Positions 1 to 10,927 of a DNA stretch of 64,000 bases are shown piece by piece. Each line of letters begins with the position of its first letter. The first letter of the stretch is position 1. Origin of the DNA: Welwitschia mirabilis. Its lineage: Eukaryota; Gnetophyta; Gnetopsida; Welwitschiales. The notes under the pieces are model-generated. The model saw only the letters and a list, made by a program, of their open reading frames with translations, was not told where the DNA came from and did no database searches. The stretch is taken from contig JBOZIK010000001.1 of assembly GCA_051453625.1 (NCBI GenBank), forward strand, positions 167,362,814 to 167,426,813, in the 5' to 3' direction. Both the position numbers and the translations under genes were made by a program.

Positions 1-326
1 TAATTTCTTAAGTAATATAGGTTATGAGGAAAACCTTTGTTAAGGTTGTGCATTGGTGGTTTAGGTACATTATTGTTTTCAATTCCTAGATTAGCTTTGT
101 ACAAGTGTGTTGCATTATACTTTTCATGTATTTCAAGTTATTTTTATAGTTAGAATACAAAGTGTTTTCTTATGGAAATCAACTCTCTTGCTCTAGCCTA
201 GGCCTTTAATAGATTATAACATTTGGGTTAACTCCCACATATATTAGTGTATTGTGTTTGTGCATATATTTGTGATTAACATAATTCAACTAAGGATGTA
301 ACATTACATAAATATACACCACAACA
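1..326 (+). repeat. E1 5' LTR, 3' end only
   Basis: This stretch matches the last ~330 bases of the LTRs ending at 11977 and 17325: all three carry the run ataggttatgagg, then cctttgttaaggttgtgcat and tacataaatac near the end. The LTR finishes in ACA at 324-326, directly before the PBS. The start of this LTR is off the left edge. Confidence 0.85.
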
Positions 327-346
327 TCTCAGAACCATTATGGGGA
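327..346 (+). other. E1 primer-binding site (degenerate tRNA-Asp type)
   Basis: Directly after the LTR end comes a sequence ending in ccattatgggga. It aligns with the Athila-type PBS TGGCGCCGTTGCCGGGGA, which is complementary to the 3' end of plant tRNA-Asp, with one base missing and several substitutions. The better preserved PBS at 56227-56245 in E2 supports the reading. Confidence 0.65.
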
Positions 347-1064
347 AGCCTACTTAGAGTTCAAGCGTTATCATTATTCAGTAGTATTTGGATTCTAGTT
401 TAAGTGCTTAGCTGTAACAGCATTGTACTTTTATCTAGAGTAGCATAGGTTTTTATTTTTATAGTGTCAATTTTTCTATTTCAAATAAAAGTTTTTTATA
501 TTCTACAATAAAGGTTCGTTGTCTATTTTGTCATCCAGATAACACACAGTAATAATGAGCTCTATGCCATGAGTTTCCATCTTTCTATTTCTATTAAGAT
601 TTTTAGGGTTTTCCCATTGTGTCCTCTATGGTCTAGATGAATTAGGTGGATAACAGTCTACTATCAGAGTTTTCTGTTTCTATCAATTTTTGGTATTTGT
701 TTTTTAATTTTTACTTTTTTTGTATTTTCCATGTTTCTATCATCCAGACTATCATCCGGACGACTACAGGGATGACACTTTATGCATTTGAAACTGAGCA
801 TGTATGGTAAAATATAATAAGAAAGAAAAATACTATAGAAAGCAACTATTTATTAATGAAAATATCCAAGAAGGTTTGATTAACCTCAAAGCTAACTCAG
901 GTAAGTGCAACCAAGGTATGTAAAATTTAGAAATTATAGCAATTTCTGCTTTTATTTCTTCAGAGTCTAATTTTCCTAAAGAAACATTTTTAGAAGATTA
1001 TATTGATGATAGTTTTTTATTTTCAACCATGTCTAGCTTGTCACAAAAATAAAAGCAAACTATC
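347..1064 (+). other. E1 untranslated leader
   Basis: About 0.7 kb between PBS and gag with no sustained reading frame. It is homologous to 56246-56920 of E2. It holds copies of the short dyad motif at 529-545 and 739-777. Confidence 0.6.
529..777 (+). promoter_or_regulatory. Dyad motif copies in E1 leader
   Basis: tcatccagataa lies at 531-542. A denser group at 739-777 has tcatccagac, then atcatccggacgac (751-764), then ggatgac. The 751-764 copy is nearly the perfect palindrome GTCGTCCGGACGAC. Function is unknown; the same motif recurs in LTRs and 3' regions of the family. Confidence 0.5.
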
Positions 1065-2900
1065 TTGTCAAATCCACCTTTTGTCATTGGAATCCCTACA
1101 ACTACACCTGTTCGAGCCAATGCTAATGTCACCCTTAAAGATCTGATTGCAAATAAGAAATATGAAATCCAAATCCCTTTTGATTTATCTCATAATGATG
1201 ATGTTAAACTAAGAAACCTAAACTCCTATCCTATTTGTAGTAGAGAACCTAATGAAAACCCTTTGTAATAAATTACTGACATAGAACAATTAGTGATTAC
1301 TTTNNNNNNNNNNNNNNNNNNNNNNNNNNNNNNNNNNNNNNNNNNNNNNNNNNNNNNNNNNNNNNNNNNNNNNNNNNNNNNNNNNNNNNNNNNNNNNNNN
1401 NNNNNNNNNNNNNNNNNNNNNNNNNNNNNNNNNNNNNNNNNNNNNNNNNNNNNNNNNNNNNNNNNNNNNNNNNNNNNNNNNNNNNNNNNNNNNNNNNNNN
1501 NNNNNNNNNNNNNNNNNNNNNNNNNNNNNNNNNNNNNNNNNNNNNNNNNNNNNNNNNNNNNNNNNNNNNNNNNNNNNNNNNNNNNNNNNNNNNNNNNNNN
1601 NNNNNNNNNNNNNNNNNNNNNNNNNNNNNNNNNNNNNNNNNNNNNNNNNNNNNNNNNNNNNNNNNNNNNNNNNNNNNNNNNNNNNNNNNNNNNNNNNNNN
1701 NNNNNNNNNNNNNNNNNNNNNNNNNNNNNNNNNNNNNNNNNNNNNNNNNNNNNNNNNNNNNNNNNNNNNNNNNNNNNNNNNNNNNNNNNNNNNNNNNNNN
1801 NNNNNNNNNNNNNNNNNNNNNNNNNNNNNNNNNNNNNNNNNNNNNNNNNNNNNNNNNNNNNNNNNNNNNNNNNNNNNNNNNNNNNNNNNNNNNNNNNNNN
1901 NNNNNNNNNNNNNNNNNNNNNNNNNNNNNNNNNNNNNNNNNNNNNNNNNNNNNNNNNNNNNNNNNNNNNNNNNNNNNNNNNNNNNNNNNNNNNNNNNNNN
2001 NNNTGAATTTTAGGAAGCCTTTATAAAAAGATATATAAGTGAAACCATCATTCAAAATATAAGAAAGTAGTTACTAGCTTTTAACAACTACCTAATAAAG
2101 ATTATGCCACTACCTATGAGAGATTTTTTGTTGATTTACATTTAAACCCTATAGATACCTTTTGTTAGAAAGAACTAATAGAATAATTATATAGTGGATT
2201 AAATAGTTAAACAAAGTAACTAATTGATTTTTCATGTGAAGGGAATTTTTTAAACTTAACTTTAGAAAATCCTTGAAAAGTTTTGGAAGAGCTAATATAA
2301 GTGAGTCAAACTTAGCCTAAACCCTTATCTAGACATAACTGAATTATAGGTCTAATTATTAAAGATTTTAAGAAGGTTAAACATGAAAATAAAAAATAAG
2401 AACTAAAAATAAACCAACAAATGTCATAAAGGATTTTACCTCAACTTTACAAAAGTACACTCAAATGATTTTAGATGCAAAGGTGAAAATGAAAAAGAGT
2501 ATAGTTGTAGCTCCTACTTGTGATTTGTGTGAAGATAATTATCATGTTACAAAATAATGTCCTTTACTTATAACTTATAAAGAAAAAATATATAAGGAAG
2601 TATGTGCTTTCATCCAAAGATTTTTAAACTATAATCAAAACCAAAACTAAAAACAAATCCAAAATCACAATAATTTTCAACCTAGGATGAGTGAACAATC
2701 CAACTTTAAAAATTTTCAAACAAATCATCCTAACTTACAACCTTTTAAAAAGATATTTGAAAACATGAAATTCTAATCAAACAACTTAAATAATAAAACA
2801 AGCTCATCCAACTCCCAAAACTAAAGTGATTCTCTTAGGAATTCCATTGATAATTTGAGAAAAATATAAGAAAGAACAAATTTAAACATTGAAAATCTTT
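1065..2900 (+). pseudogene. gag: E1 gag remnant (capsid/nucleocapsid)
   Basis: Gag forms the particle shell and binds element RNA. The open stretch 1065-1268 gives a product with NANVTLKDLI and IPFDLSHNDD. The same block occurs in E2 near 56930 (NANTNVTLRDLI, NPFDLS), which marks it as the gag N-terminal part. 700 N hide the centre. After the gap, frames with several stops continue to a CCHC zinc knuckle at 2519-2560 reading CDLCEDNYHVTK, a stop, then C: spacing CX2CX4HX4C is kept. A polar, Asn/Gln-rich tail follows. There is no single open frame, so no functional protein is expected. The start codon is uncertain. Confidence 0.7.
1304..2003. other. Assembly gap, 700 N
   Basis: A run of 700 N inside gag of E1. 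By comparison with E2 (about 57125-57290) it hides the central gag region that includes the tryptophan-rich capsid motif. Confidence 0.99.
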
Positions 2901-3369
2901 TGAGTATTTTATAATAAACCATGATTGCTAACTAAAGATCATAAGGGTCTCTTGCCACTTAACCTTTACCAAACCCAAACAAATTTAAGAAAGATTATAA
3001 GGTGGTGACAAGAAGTGGAAATGTCATGACTCCTCCCACCCATAAGGCTTCCACATCACAAAGTGATAAAAATAAGGAATACAATGACATAGAAATCTTA
3101 GAAAATAATTCTTTTCCTTCTTCATTAAGTAATAAAAATAAAAATACTTCTCAAAAGAAACTTATTATCCCATGATTTGATAGATTAAACACAGATCTTA
3201 TTTTTGAAAATTATTTAAAAGCTTTAATATAAAATGTGAGTATTAACTTATCATTTTGGAAAGTTTTGTAAGATAACCCAAAGTATTATAAGTTATGGAA
3301 AGAAATGATTAGGAGGAAGCAAAAATAAACCATTGGACAATAACTATTAGTATTACTTTAAAGGAAAAT

Positions 3370-3700
3370 AGAAGGATATAAAAAGCCTTGATCGATATTG
3401 GAGCTAATGTCAACATTGTTCCCTTACACATTTGTCAAAGACTTGGGTTAAAAGACAGAATAGTGCCTATACACATTGTTTTAGAACTAGTTGATTCATC
3501 TGTTAAGAAATCATTATGAGTGAATAAGGATTTGGTCATTTAGATAGAAGAATCTTTCTACCCTATTGATGTTGTTGTTATAGAAGTTGAACACATGGTG
3601 CATATTGTTTACTTCTAGGTAGAGCTTTTTGTGCAACATCCCACTATATTATAGATACAAAAACTAGTTTGATGGAGTATTATTTAGGTAATAAAAAATT
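3370..3700 (+). pseudogene. E1 aspartic protease remnant
   Basis: The reading AL-IDIGAN-VNIVPL (active site D at 3394-3396) followed by ICQRLGL matches the Athila/Tat protease signature, usually DLGASVN-LP followed by a -QLGLGEL stretch. Further on, FYPIDVVVIEVEH fits the usual FPVDF-VLD part, and the LGRAF block is frameshifted near 3610-3640. The enzyme would cut the Gag-Pol polyprotein. The frame carries stops and a shift, so it is dead. It sits between gag and a ~550 bp linker before RT, as expected. Confidence 0.75.
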
Positions 3701-4254
3701 TTAATAAGGGGTTTTGATGTGGCTAAAAAAATTTAGGAAATTATTTTAGTATAGAGAAAGAAATAAAGTCAATCTGTTTTTTTATAGCACCATCCACTTG
3801 AGAAGAGATGATCCATGCTTACAAATCAACTTTATTTGATAATCAATCAAAAGTAGAAAACTTATGTATTTTTAATGAAGATCAACTTAATTTTGACCAT
3901 CTATAAACTATTTATTTTGACATGAAGACTAGAGAAACTGAGTATATAAATTACGCAGAAGTCTAAGATTTTAGCAGAACTAATAGTTCCTACTTTGAGG
4001 ATGATGGTCCACTACTAATATATGGATAATAGTCTAAGATGTCAATCAGTGTTCCTTAAAATTTAATAGAAAATAAAAATATAAACTTAAATGTAAACCT
4101 AAAATCCTTAGAAAGTGGACTAAAACACATTTTTTTAAGCAATAATCTGAACAAACCTTTAATCATCAATAAAAACCTTACCCCTTAATGAGAATCAAGT
4201 CTAGTATCTCTTCTACAATCTAAGGTAAATTCATTTGCTTGATCCCATAATGAT

Positions 4255-5084
4255 TTGACATGCATTTCTACCTCAATCATCCAATATAAAATATACCTTG
4301 AAGAACACACAAAACCTATTAGACAACCCTATTGTAGACTTAATCCAGTCCTTAATCAAGTTGTTAAATATGAAATCATAAAATTAATAAATGCTAAAAT
4401 CATTTCTATGATAGCTGATAGTCAGTGGATTAGCCATTTGACAGTAGTATCTAAAAAGGGTGAGAAATTGAGGATGTGCATAAAATTTAAAAAACTAAAT
4501 GAAGTAATAAAAGATGACCACTGTCCTTTGCCTTTCTTGATTAAATACTTGATAGGATTCAGGGACATGCATTTTACCATTTTCTTGATGGTTATAGTGG
4601 TTACAACTAGGTTTACATTACTAGTGAAGACCAATCTAAAACTACTTTTACTTCTTCTTTTGATACTTTTACTTTTTGATGCATGCTTTTTGGACTTTGT
4701 AATTCTCTTGGTACTTTTCAATGTGCTATGATGGATATTTTTTCTGATATACTTGAGTATTCTATTAACATTATTATGAATGACTTTTCTATCTATGCTA
4801 AAACTTTTGAATAAATTTTATAATGATTAGAAAAAGTCCTTGATCATTGTATTTCTAGTGGCCTATATTTCAGTTGGGAAAAGAGTTTATTTATTTTTAA
4901 AAGTGTAATTATGTCAGGTCATCATATTTTGAAAGAGACAATTAGTTTAGATGCTTCAAAAGTTGGTATTATTTAAAATCTAAATCCCCCTACAAATGTT
5001 ATATAGGTTAGACCTTTTCTTAGTCATTGTGATTTTTAACCTCAGTTTATTCATGATTAAATAAATATTTATATACCCTTTCAC
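4255..5084 (+). pseudogene. E1 reverse transcriptase remnant
   Basis: A 158-codon open frame (4255-4731) begins with the RT entry block: IYLEEHTKPIRQP, CRLNP, then IISMIADSQWISHLTVV-KKG, LRMCIKFKKLNEV and DHCPLPF. At about 4558 the homology moves to another frame: QGHAFYHFLDGYSGYN, EDQSKTTFTSSF, FGLCN, and then the catalytic box. The box reads IIMNDF where FMDDF or YVDDF is expected, so the first aspartate is lost. Several stops follow. The tail of 4255-4731 after residue ~100 is therefore an out-of-frame extension. RNase H continues in the same frame as the second part. Confidence 0.85.
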
Positions 5085-5580
5085 TTGTTATTAGAGAAAG
5101 AAGCTAAATTTAAATGGAATGAATCTTGTCATCTTGCTTTTGATAGGCTTAAATGTAAACTTTCTTATGCTCCTATTATAATAGTACTCGATGAGGAAAA
5201 AGACTTTAAATTAATGTGTGATACAAGTAATTTTATCGTGGGTGGGGTATTTTATCATAAATATGGAAACTATTTTAAAGTTACATCTTACCATAACAAA
5301 TCTCTATCTAGAACTCAAATGAATTATACTACTATAGAGAAAGAAATATTAGCCATCATCTTTTGCCTTGATTTACTTAGACATTATATTTTAAGCTTTC
5401 ATCCAAATGTTTAAACTTACCATGCTACTATTTGTTGCCTCATGACTAAGAAATATTTTAGTGATATATTGATTAAATGAATCCTCCTTATGCAAGAGTT
5501 TAATGTGACCATCATAGATAAAGCAGGGAAGTATAATTGTATTGCTGATCATGTCTTATCTTTCTTCTCCTCTTGATGAT
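5085..5580 (+). pseudogene. E1 RNase H remnant
   Basis: This is one of the longer open stretches (5085-5414, 109 codons). It starts with the RT-RNase H connection (KFKWNESCHLAFDRLK, then LSYAPIII) and runs into RNase H: FKLMCDTSNFIVGGVF where Athila-type proteins have LMCDASDFAVGAVL, then MNYTTIEKEILAIIF and LRHYIL. The second aspartate of the DASD motif is N here. After a stop at 5414 the homology goes on with LMQEFNVTI-DKAG and IADH-LS up to about 5580, with further stops. The domain would remove RNA from the RNA/DNA hybrid. Confidence 0.85.
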
Positions 5581-5739
5581 TCTATTATTGATGATGCTTT
5601 TCCAGATAAGCAAATTTTGACTATATTTTCTACTCATCCCTTTCTTTGGTATGCAGATATTGTTAATTATCTTGTAACCATGAAAACACCATAACATTAA
5701 ACCTATAATTAATGCAAATATTTTCTTCATAGAATAGGT

Positions 5740-6890
5740 GACTATGAGTGGATAGAGCCACATTTATACTATAGGTATAACAACCAAATTATGAGAAAAT
5801 GTGTGCCTAATTAGGAAATATCTAAAATCATTCATTTTTGTCATAGTGGTATTTATGAAGGATATCTTAGTGGACATAAAATAGTTATAGAAATTCTCCA
5901 TTCTAGTTTATATTGGCCTACTCATTTTTAGAATTCCTTTAATTTTGCTAGAAGGTGTGGTCCTGGTTAGTGTTATAGTAGTCTTGTTCATTCTCAGGAA
6001 ATGCCCCTTAGATCTATTATTAAGTTTAAACCTTTTGATTATTAGGGTATTGATTTCATAGGCCCTATTCATCCACCTTTTTCTAAAAAATATTACATTT
6101 AGTGGCTGTAGATTATGTGATTAAATGGGTTGAAGCCATTTCTACATCTTTGAATGATGCCTGAATTGTTTGGCATTTTCTTATAACTCATATTTTTTTA
6201 GATATTTGATTTTCCTATAATTATCATTAGTGATTAGGAAACTTATTTTATTAATTATATTTTTAGGAAACTAATTTTATTAATTGTAATAGAATAGGGA
6301 GTAGCTTATGCTTATCATCCTTAGACTAATAGACAGGCTGAAAATGCCAATAGAGAAATTTTAAAAAAAGTAACAAAAACTTGTTTTTGTTAATAAAAGA
6401 TCTTGGGCTTTTAAGCTTAACAATGTTTTTTGGACTTACTATACTACTTCATATACTTCTCTTGTTTTTTTTGCCTTATGAACTTATGTACAGTAAAGTT
6501 TGTATTTTACTTGTTGATGTGTGCTATAATTCTTACTATACTACTTCATATACTTCTCTTGTTTTTTTTTTGCCTTATGAACTTATTGTGCTTTTCATGA
6601 AAAACTTAAACATAGATTATTCCAATTAGCTCATCTTAGTGAAAAATGAACTTGTGCTATACATCATCAATTAATCCATAAAGCCCAACTATAGTTCAAA
6701 CATGATAAAAAAATATTTCATAAAAAGTTTAAACCAGGTTAACTTGTTCTTTTATACAACACCAGAGTACATATTTTTAATAATAAGTTAACCTCTAAAA
6801 GGTTAGATATTTATCTTATAGAGAAAGTATCTTCTAATCACTCTATTGAGATTTTAGGTTTAGAAACTAAGAAGAATTAGAACGTTAATG
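5740..6890 (+). pseudogene. E1 integrase remnant
   Basis: Zinc-binding part: IIHFCHSGIYEGYLSGHK and LYWPTHF near 5830-5930, then a CX-C pair around 5957-5975. Core: GIDFIGP (first D kept), a broken VDYVIKWVEA near 6100-6135, ISD then a stop for the second D region, and YHP-TNRQAENANREI near 6310-6360, which keeps the third acidic residue. C-terminal part: FWTYYTTSYTSLVF, where a 97-bp unit is duplicated (6435-6586). Stops and shifts are frequent. No chromodomain is visible, in line with a non-chromovirus. The product would have inserted the cDNA into the host genome. Confidence 0.8.
6435..6586 (+). repeat. Near-identical 97-bp tandem duplication inside E1 integrase
   Basis: The 53-base run starting cttactatactacttc and ending ccttatgaacttat occurs at 6435-6487 and again at 6532-6586, differing by extra T residues in a T run. 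The repeat period is 97 bases. The rest of the element is heavily diverged, so this duplication is either young or an assembly fault. Confidence 0.85.
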
Positions 6891-9100
6891 GATATGGTTG
6901 AAACTATATGAAGGATCTTGGAATGCAATTATGAACATGGTAGAAGCACTTGTTTTGGAGGTTTCCTCAATGAAAAAACTTTTTCTCTATTATTATTTGA
7001 GTTCTTTCTCAGCTTAGTCTTTTGTTTGATATTATGATGTCACTTGATCATCTTTTAAACTTGACTTGTACATTGCTTTATAAAGTTTTGTGACTAGTAT
7101 TTGTACTTAGGCATTTTACAATGGTAAGATTGGATTCACCCAATCTTAAAACATTTTCATGTCTATGGACTTCATCTTGAAGGGAAATGCCTTAGTTCTT
7201 ATGATTTTTTTCTAATGGTTTTAAGGTCTTTGATTGTTTGAAAGTGTTCTTTTCTACCTTTTATCTCACTTATTTACCTTCGTCTTTTTTAGTGTGTGAT
7301 CATGTGAAAGAAAAAAAGAAATAATGATCACACTAAGATAAATTTTTCCTAAAGGAACCTTTGAAGGTATTTGTAGTTATAGGAACTCCACTGGGAGGTT
7401 AGTTAGCCATGCTTTGCAGGTCCTTACTCCTCTGATTGTGGTTGCACTCCCTTCATCATGGAATAAGTTGTAATAAACTTAGAGGCTAAGGAATCAGTGG
7501 CATTCTTAGTATCATTAGAAGAATTACTTATTTCCTAGACTCTTAGTATTCACACTTGATTATTTCACTTTTGAGAATTCAGGTGTGTTTATGGGGTGAG
7601 AGCAAATGAGTTCGTTTCTCAGTAGCTTTTGATCTTGACATTCATTATTCTAAGCACTTATGTCTTAATATCACCATAGTCACTACCCTTTCAAGTGGAA
7701 CTTTATGAAGCTTATATATTTTATTATGCGTTTTTACTTAGGTGGCTTTATGATGTCTTCTTTGGGAGTTTGCTAAGTTAGTACTTAGGATAGGTGAGCA
7801 ATCTTCTCCTTATTCCTTGTGTCCATTTTCATTCTGTGTTTCTTTGGTTTTAGAGTTTATTATTTCAAAGTCATTTATGTATTTTTTCATTCTTACATAG
7901 GACCTTATTGTTTATTAATTTCCTTGCTATTCATTCATGTTTATATAATTTTCAGTTGGCATTTGAGTTAAAAAGAACATCTTTTATATTTCATAATTTT
8001 TATGAGTTTTCTTATACCTTTTGGAGTTCTAGGATTTATCTTGTTTTGTTTTTCTATTTGGTCATATTCATTCAACTTTCACTGATAGATTTTAGCTTAG
8101 ATAGTCTATTTTATTTAGCCATAGTTTTTTTATCCTTGTGATTTTTTCTTTTTTCTCTCAATTTTCATGGTTTTCTTTCTCATTTTCTATTTTCTGAGTT
8201 TTTATGATAAAAATTTGATACTTAGATGATTATATTTGATCCTAATTTTCTTGGTTGACATCTTTATTTTTGAGAAAATTTTTAATCCCTTGTCATCCAC
8301 TTGATCATCTAGACGACATTGGGAGGATAACAATCTGATTTTTTCTGAGAATCATCCTAAGGCTGTCGTTTAAATGACAGTGCGATATAATTGCAACCAA
8401 AATCATTTTTCCTCATTTCTTCATTATTTTTGCCCATTCATTTGAGAGATGATAATTGATCTAAACTATATCAACATTTTGACTCTTATTCCAATCAATT
8501 TCATGTCTAGATTTGCAAGATTTAATTGAATTTTTCAAAACGAGGTATGTTTCTCTCTTTTGTTGTTTTATAATTTTGTCCTATTTTTCAGCCTTTTGAC
8601 ACTATTTTCACATATCTTAATTAGTTTTTATGCTCTTTAATTTAACTTATAGATTTGAATTCCATTGTGTATTTTCTTAGTTATGAATAATTGTGCATTT
8701 TACGAGGTATTTTTAATTTTCCAAATTTCACACTCATTTTTTCGCAAACTGTAGATCAAAATGTAGTAATCCTTTATGCAAAATTGATTAGTTTCATGTG
8801 TTCTATGATTCTACCAAATTAGATTTTTAATTTGAGCACTTTGAATTTTTACCATATGTGGGCCCCACTGAAAATACAGGTTTTTAATTTTTCATGCATT
8901 TTGTATTTTTCTTCTCACCTTTAGATAATTTAGGAAGCATTATAACTTTTAGGGGAGGGGAAGAACATATTTTTAGCATTTTTCATAATTTTTATCAATT
9001 TTTTGGGGTAGTTATTATGCATCCATGCAAGGGTTTGACATGTCTTTTCATTTTTGCATGATGTTTTTATGTATTTCCAATGGAGTATGCCCTATATGCA
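6890..9100 (+). other. E1 post-integrase non-coding region
   Basis: No conserved domain is visible. 7110-7210 and 7370-7440 match E2 at 60410-60480 and 60740-60810, and 7790-8280 matches E2 at 61170-61380 and 61830-62060. 8871-9100 matches E3 from 14068. It is thus shared by the family although it codes for nothing recognisable. T-rich tracts are common. The dyad motif occurs at 8291-8380. Confidence 0.6.
8291..8380 (+). promoter_or_regulatory. Dyad motif cluster in E1 3' region
   Basis: gtcatccac, gatcatctagacgac (8303-8317), aatcatcc and then ctgtcgtttaaatgacag (8363-8380), itself a dyad with one mismatch, all lie within 90 bases. E2 has a related site at 62403-62418. Role unknown. Confidence 0.45.
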
Positions 9101-9109
9101 TAAAGCTGG

Positions 9110-10400
9110 ATAGGATGAGATTAAGGCCAAAGCCGTTACAAGAGGCAGGCCTGATAGTGCTATCAAAGGTAGAACATGCAAAGCCAGTTCATCCACCATC
9201 TTGACATAGATTATATTTAACTATATAGACAACTAGCATCCATGTTAAGAGACATTTTGAGATTTTATGAGTTGCATTGAGCTTGAAGTAGATCAAAGAC
9301 TCATAGATCTCTAGCTTAGATAAATCATAAATGCGCATGGATCCTATTACATTTTAGAAATGAGGGAATTTTATGACACCATGCATATTAAGCGTAGACC
9401 AGATACTTGTGGTCAATTAGTGGACATGATTATTGCATACATATGAGATTATAAGATAGCGATCCTTCCATCCTACATTATAGTCATTACAGATCTTGGT
9501 GGGATTAGAAGTTTACACATTCATTTTATTAGTGAAACTGAGGATCATCATGCATATGGTACTATACTAGATATACCAATAGATCTTACTATGGATAGAT
9601 GAGGGGTCCTTATCACTTAGTTAATCCTCACTTATAGAGTTCGCATAGAGGGATGATTCATAACATCAGCTCATCCTTTTATGACAATCACATGATGGTA
9701 TTTTATTTACAAATTCTAATAGCATTTAGATAGGGTGAGCAAATGGACCTTCCCATGTTTATTTTGAGGAGACTTAGATCTATGTTTAAGGCAATCAGCT
9801 TTAAACTCTTGGTTATCCATGCCTCCTCCTAATACTTTTTAGATGGCTTAGGATACCAAAACCCATGAATGAGTAATGCCTATCATACATTTAAACTTTA
9901 GCTCCCTATCTATAAAACATGGACATACACATTCTAGAAGAGGTAGAGAGACCTAAAATATAGAGACCTATAGTTGGAGCTATACTTGAGCAAATTCAAG
10001 ACCTCTTGGTAGAGATCACCAATACCATCAATGATTTCACTGATAGAGGTATCCAAACACTTGATCAAAGGATCTAGGCTTTTGATCAGAGGACACAAGT
10101 ACTTGATCAGATAACATAGGTACTTGATTAAAGGACATAGACATTAGAGTAGAGGATCCTATCTGTTAAGAAAAGATTCTAGCACTCTAAGGACTAAACC
10201 GTTAACATGCGTTAGCATGTTATTTTTATCCAATAGAGTGTGAAAGTTGACTTACTAGAGGTTGTACAAGTTTAAGGCAATAAAATAGTTAAATCTATTT
10301 CTACATCTTTAAATGTTTATTTCCCTACTGATCTTGAGCATTTTCTTTCTTTTTCCCCTACGCCTAAGCCAGCTACTAAGCTTGAATTCATTATGTGTTG
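9110..10400 (+). pseudogene. E1 third reading frame (downstream of pol), broken
   Basis: Athila/Calypso elements carry an extra frame after integrase, sometimes called env-like; this lies in that place. The product was reconstructed only by comparison with the better copy at 14550-15710. Shared pieces include REFYDTTHIKR-like, HAYGTILDIPIDLTMD, IHNIS and LRRLRSM, with many stops here. The C-terminal part is a coil built on five 21-base units (10051-10155), followed by a Pro/Ser-rich tail. No signal peptide or membrane segment is evident, so an envelope role is not supported by what can be seen. I do not recognise the domain. A resemblance to the plant ATHILA ORF-1 class is possible but untested. 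Confidence 0.5.
10051..10155 (+). repeat. Five 21-bp tandem units coding a heptad coil
   Basis: Units start at 10051, 10072, 10093, 10114 and 10135, with the core cttgatcaaagg or cttgatcagagg in most. Each encodes seven residues around LDQR. The E3 copy has three units (15399-15461). Confidence 0.85.
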
Positions 10401-10908
10401 ATAAGGGGAGTGATTTTTTCTTATTTTATATCTCATCTTTTATGTATTTTTATACTTAAACTCTTTGATTTTATATAGATATGTCATTTTTATTTTAGCA
10501 TGATGTTGATTTTTATCTGATTTACTATCTTTAATTTTTACATGTTATAATGAGGATTAATTTTATTTGGATAATTTCTTAACTATTATTGTTTCATTCA
10601 ATGGGGTACCATCTTATTGCATTTAATAATTATCTATATAAATAAAAATTTTGTTATAGATTCCTGATTTCAAAGACCTTTTTTGGTCCTATCATGTCCT
10701 CCATCATCTAGATTACTACTAGAACGATGCGTCTAGCTATTCTTCAGAGTAGGTGAAATGTTCAGTTTTCTAATTTCTTATGATTCAGTTTGTATCTTTG
10801 AGATTTTTGAATTTTTTTGAGATGATTTCCTTAAGTACTTAATTGTTTTATTATTAAATAATTTGGTTTGCAAACATGGATTACCACCTGGTTTTGTCAA
10901 GGATTGAC
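10400..10908 (+). other. E1 3' untranslated stretch before PPT
   Basis: Homologous to 15710-16218 of E3. It contains a dyad-type site at 10699-10716 (ccatcatctagattac), matched by E3 16009-16035. No coding signal is visible. Confidence 0.5.
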
Positions 10909-10927
10909 AAGGCTAAGTGGGAGGCCA
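10909..10927 (+). other. E1 polypurine tract
   Basis: aaggctaagtgggaggcca lies directly upstream of the 3' LTR. The equivalent sites are 16219-16237 (aaggctaagtgggggatta) and 63360-63378 (aaggctaagtggaaagcta). This is the expected plus-strand primer for reverse transcription. Confidence 0.75.

Noticed and set aside
1293-2055. Long open frames on both strands across 1293-2055
   Set aside because: They consist almost wholly of N; the gap hides stops. The same holds for 14208-14517, 22031-22601, 36135-36392 (in part), 37648-38004 and 59119-59346.
4422-4721. 99-codon minus-strand open frame
   Set aside because: It lies opposite the recognised RT of E1; the Lys-rich product is the antisense of Leu/Phe-rich sequence.
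6381-8141. T-rich plus-strand frames with hydrophobic products (6381-6629, 7908-8141)
   Set aside because: 6381-6629 is an out-of-frame reading of integrase plus its duplication; 7908-8141 is in non-coding 3' sequence with T runs that give Phe/Leu by composition.
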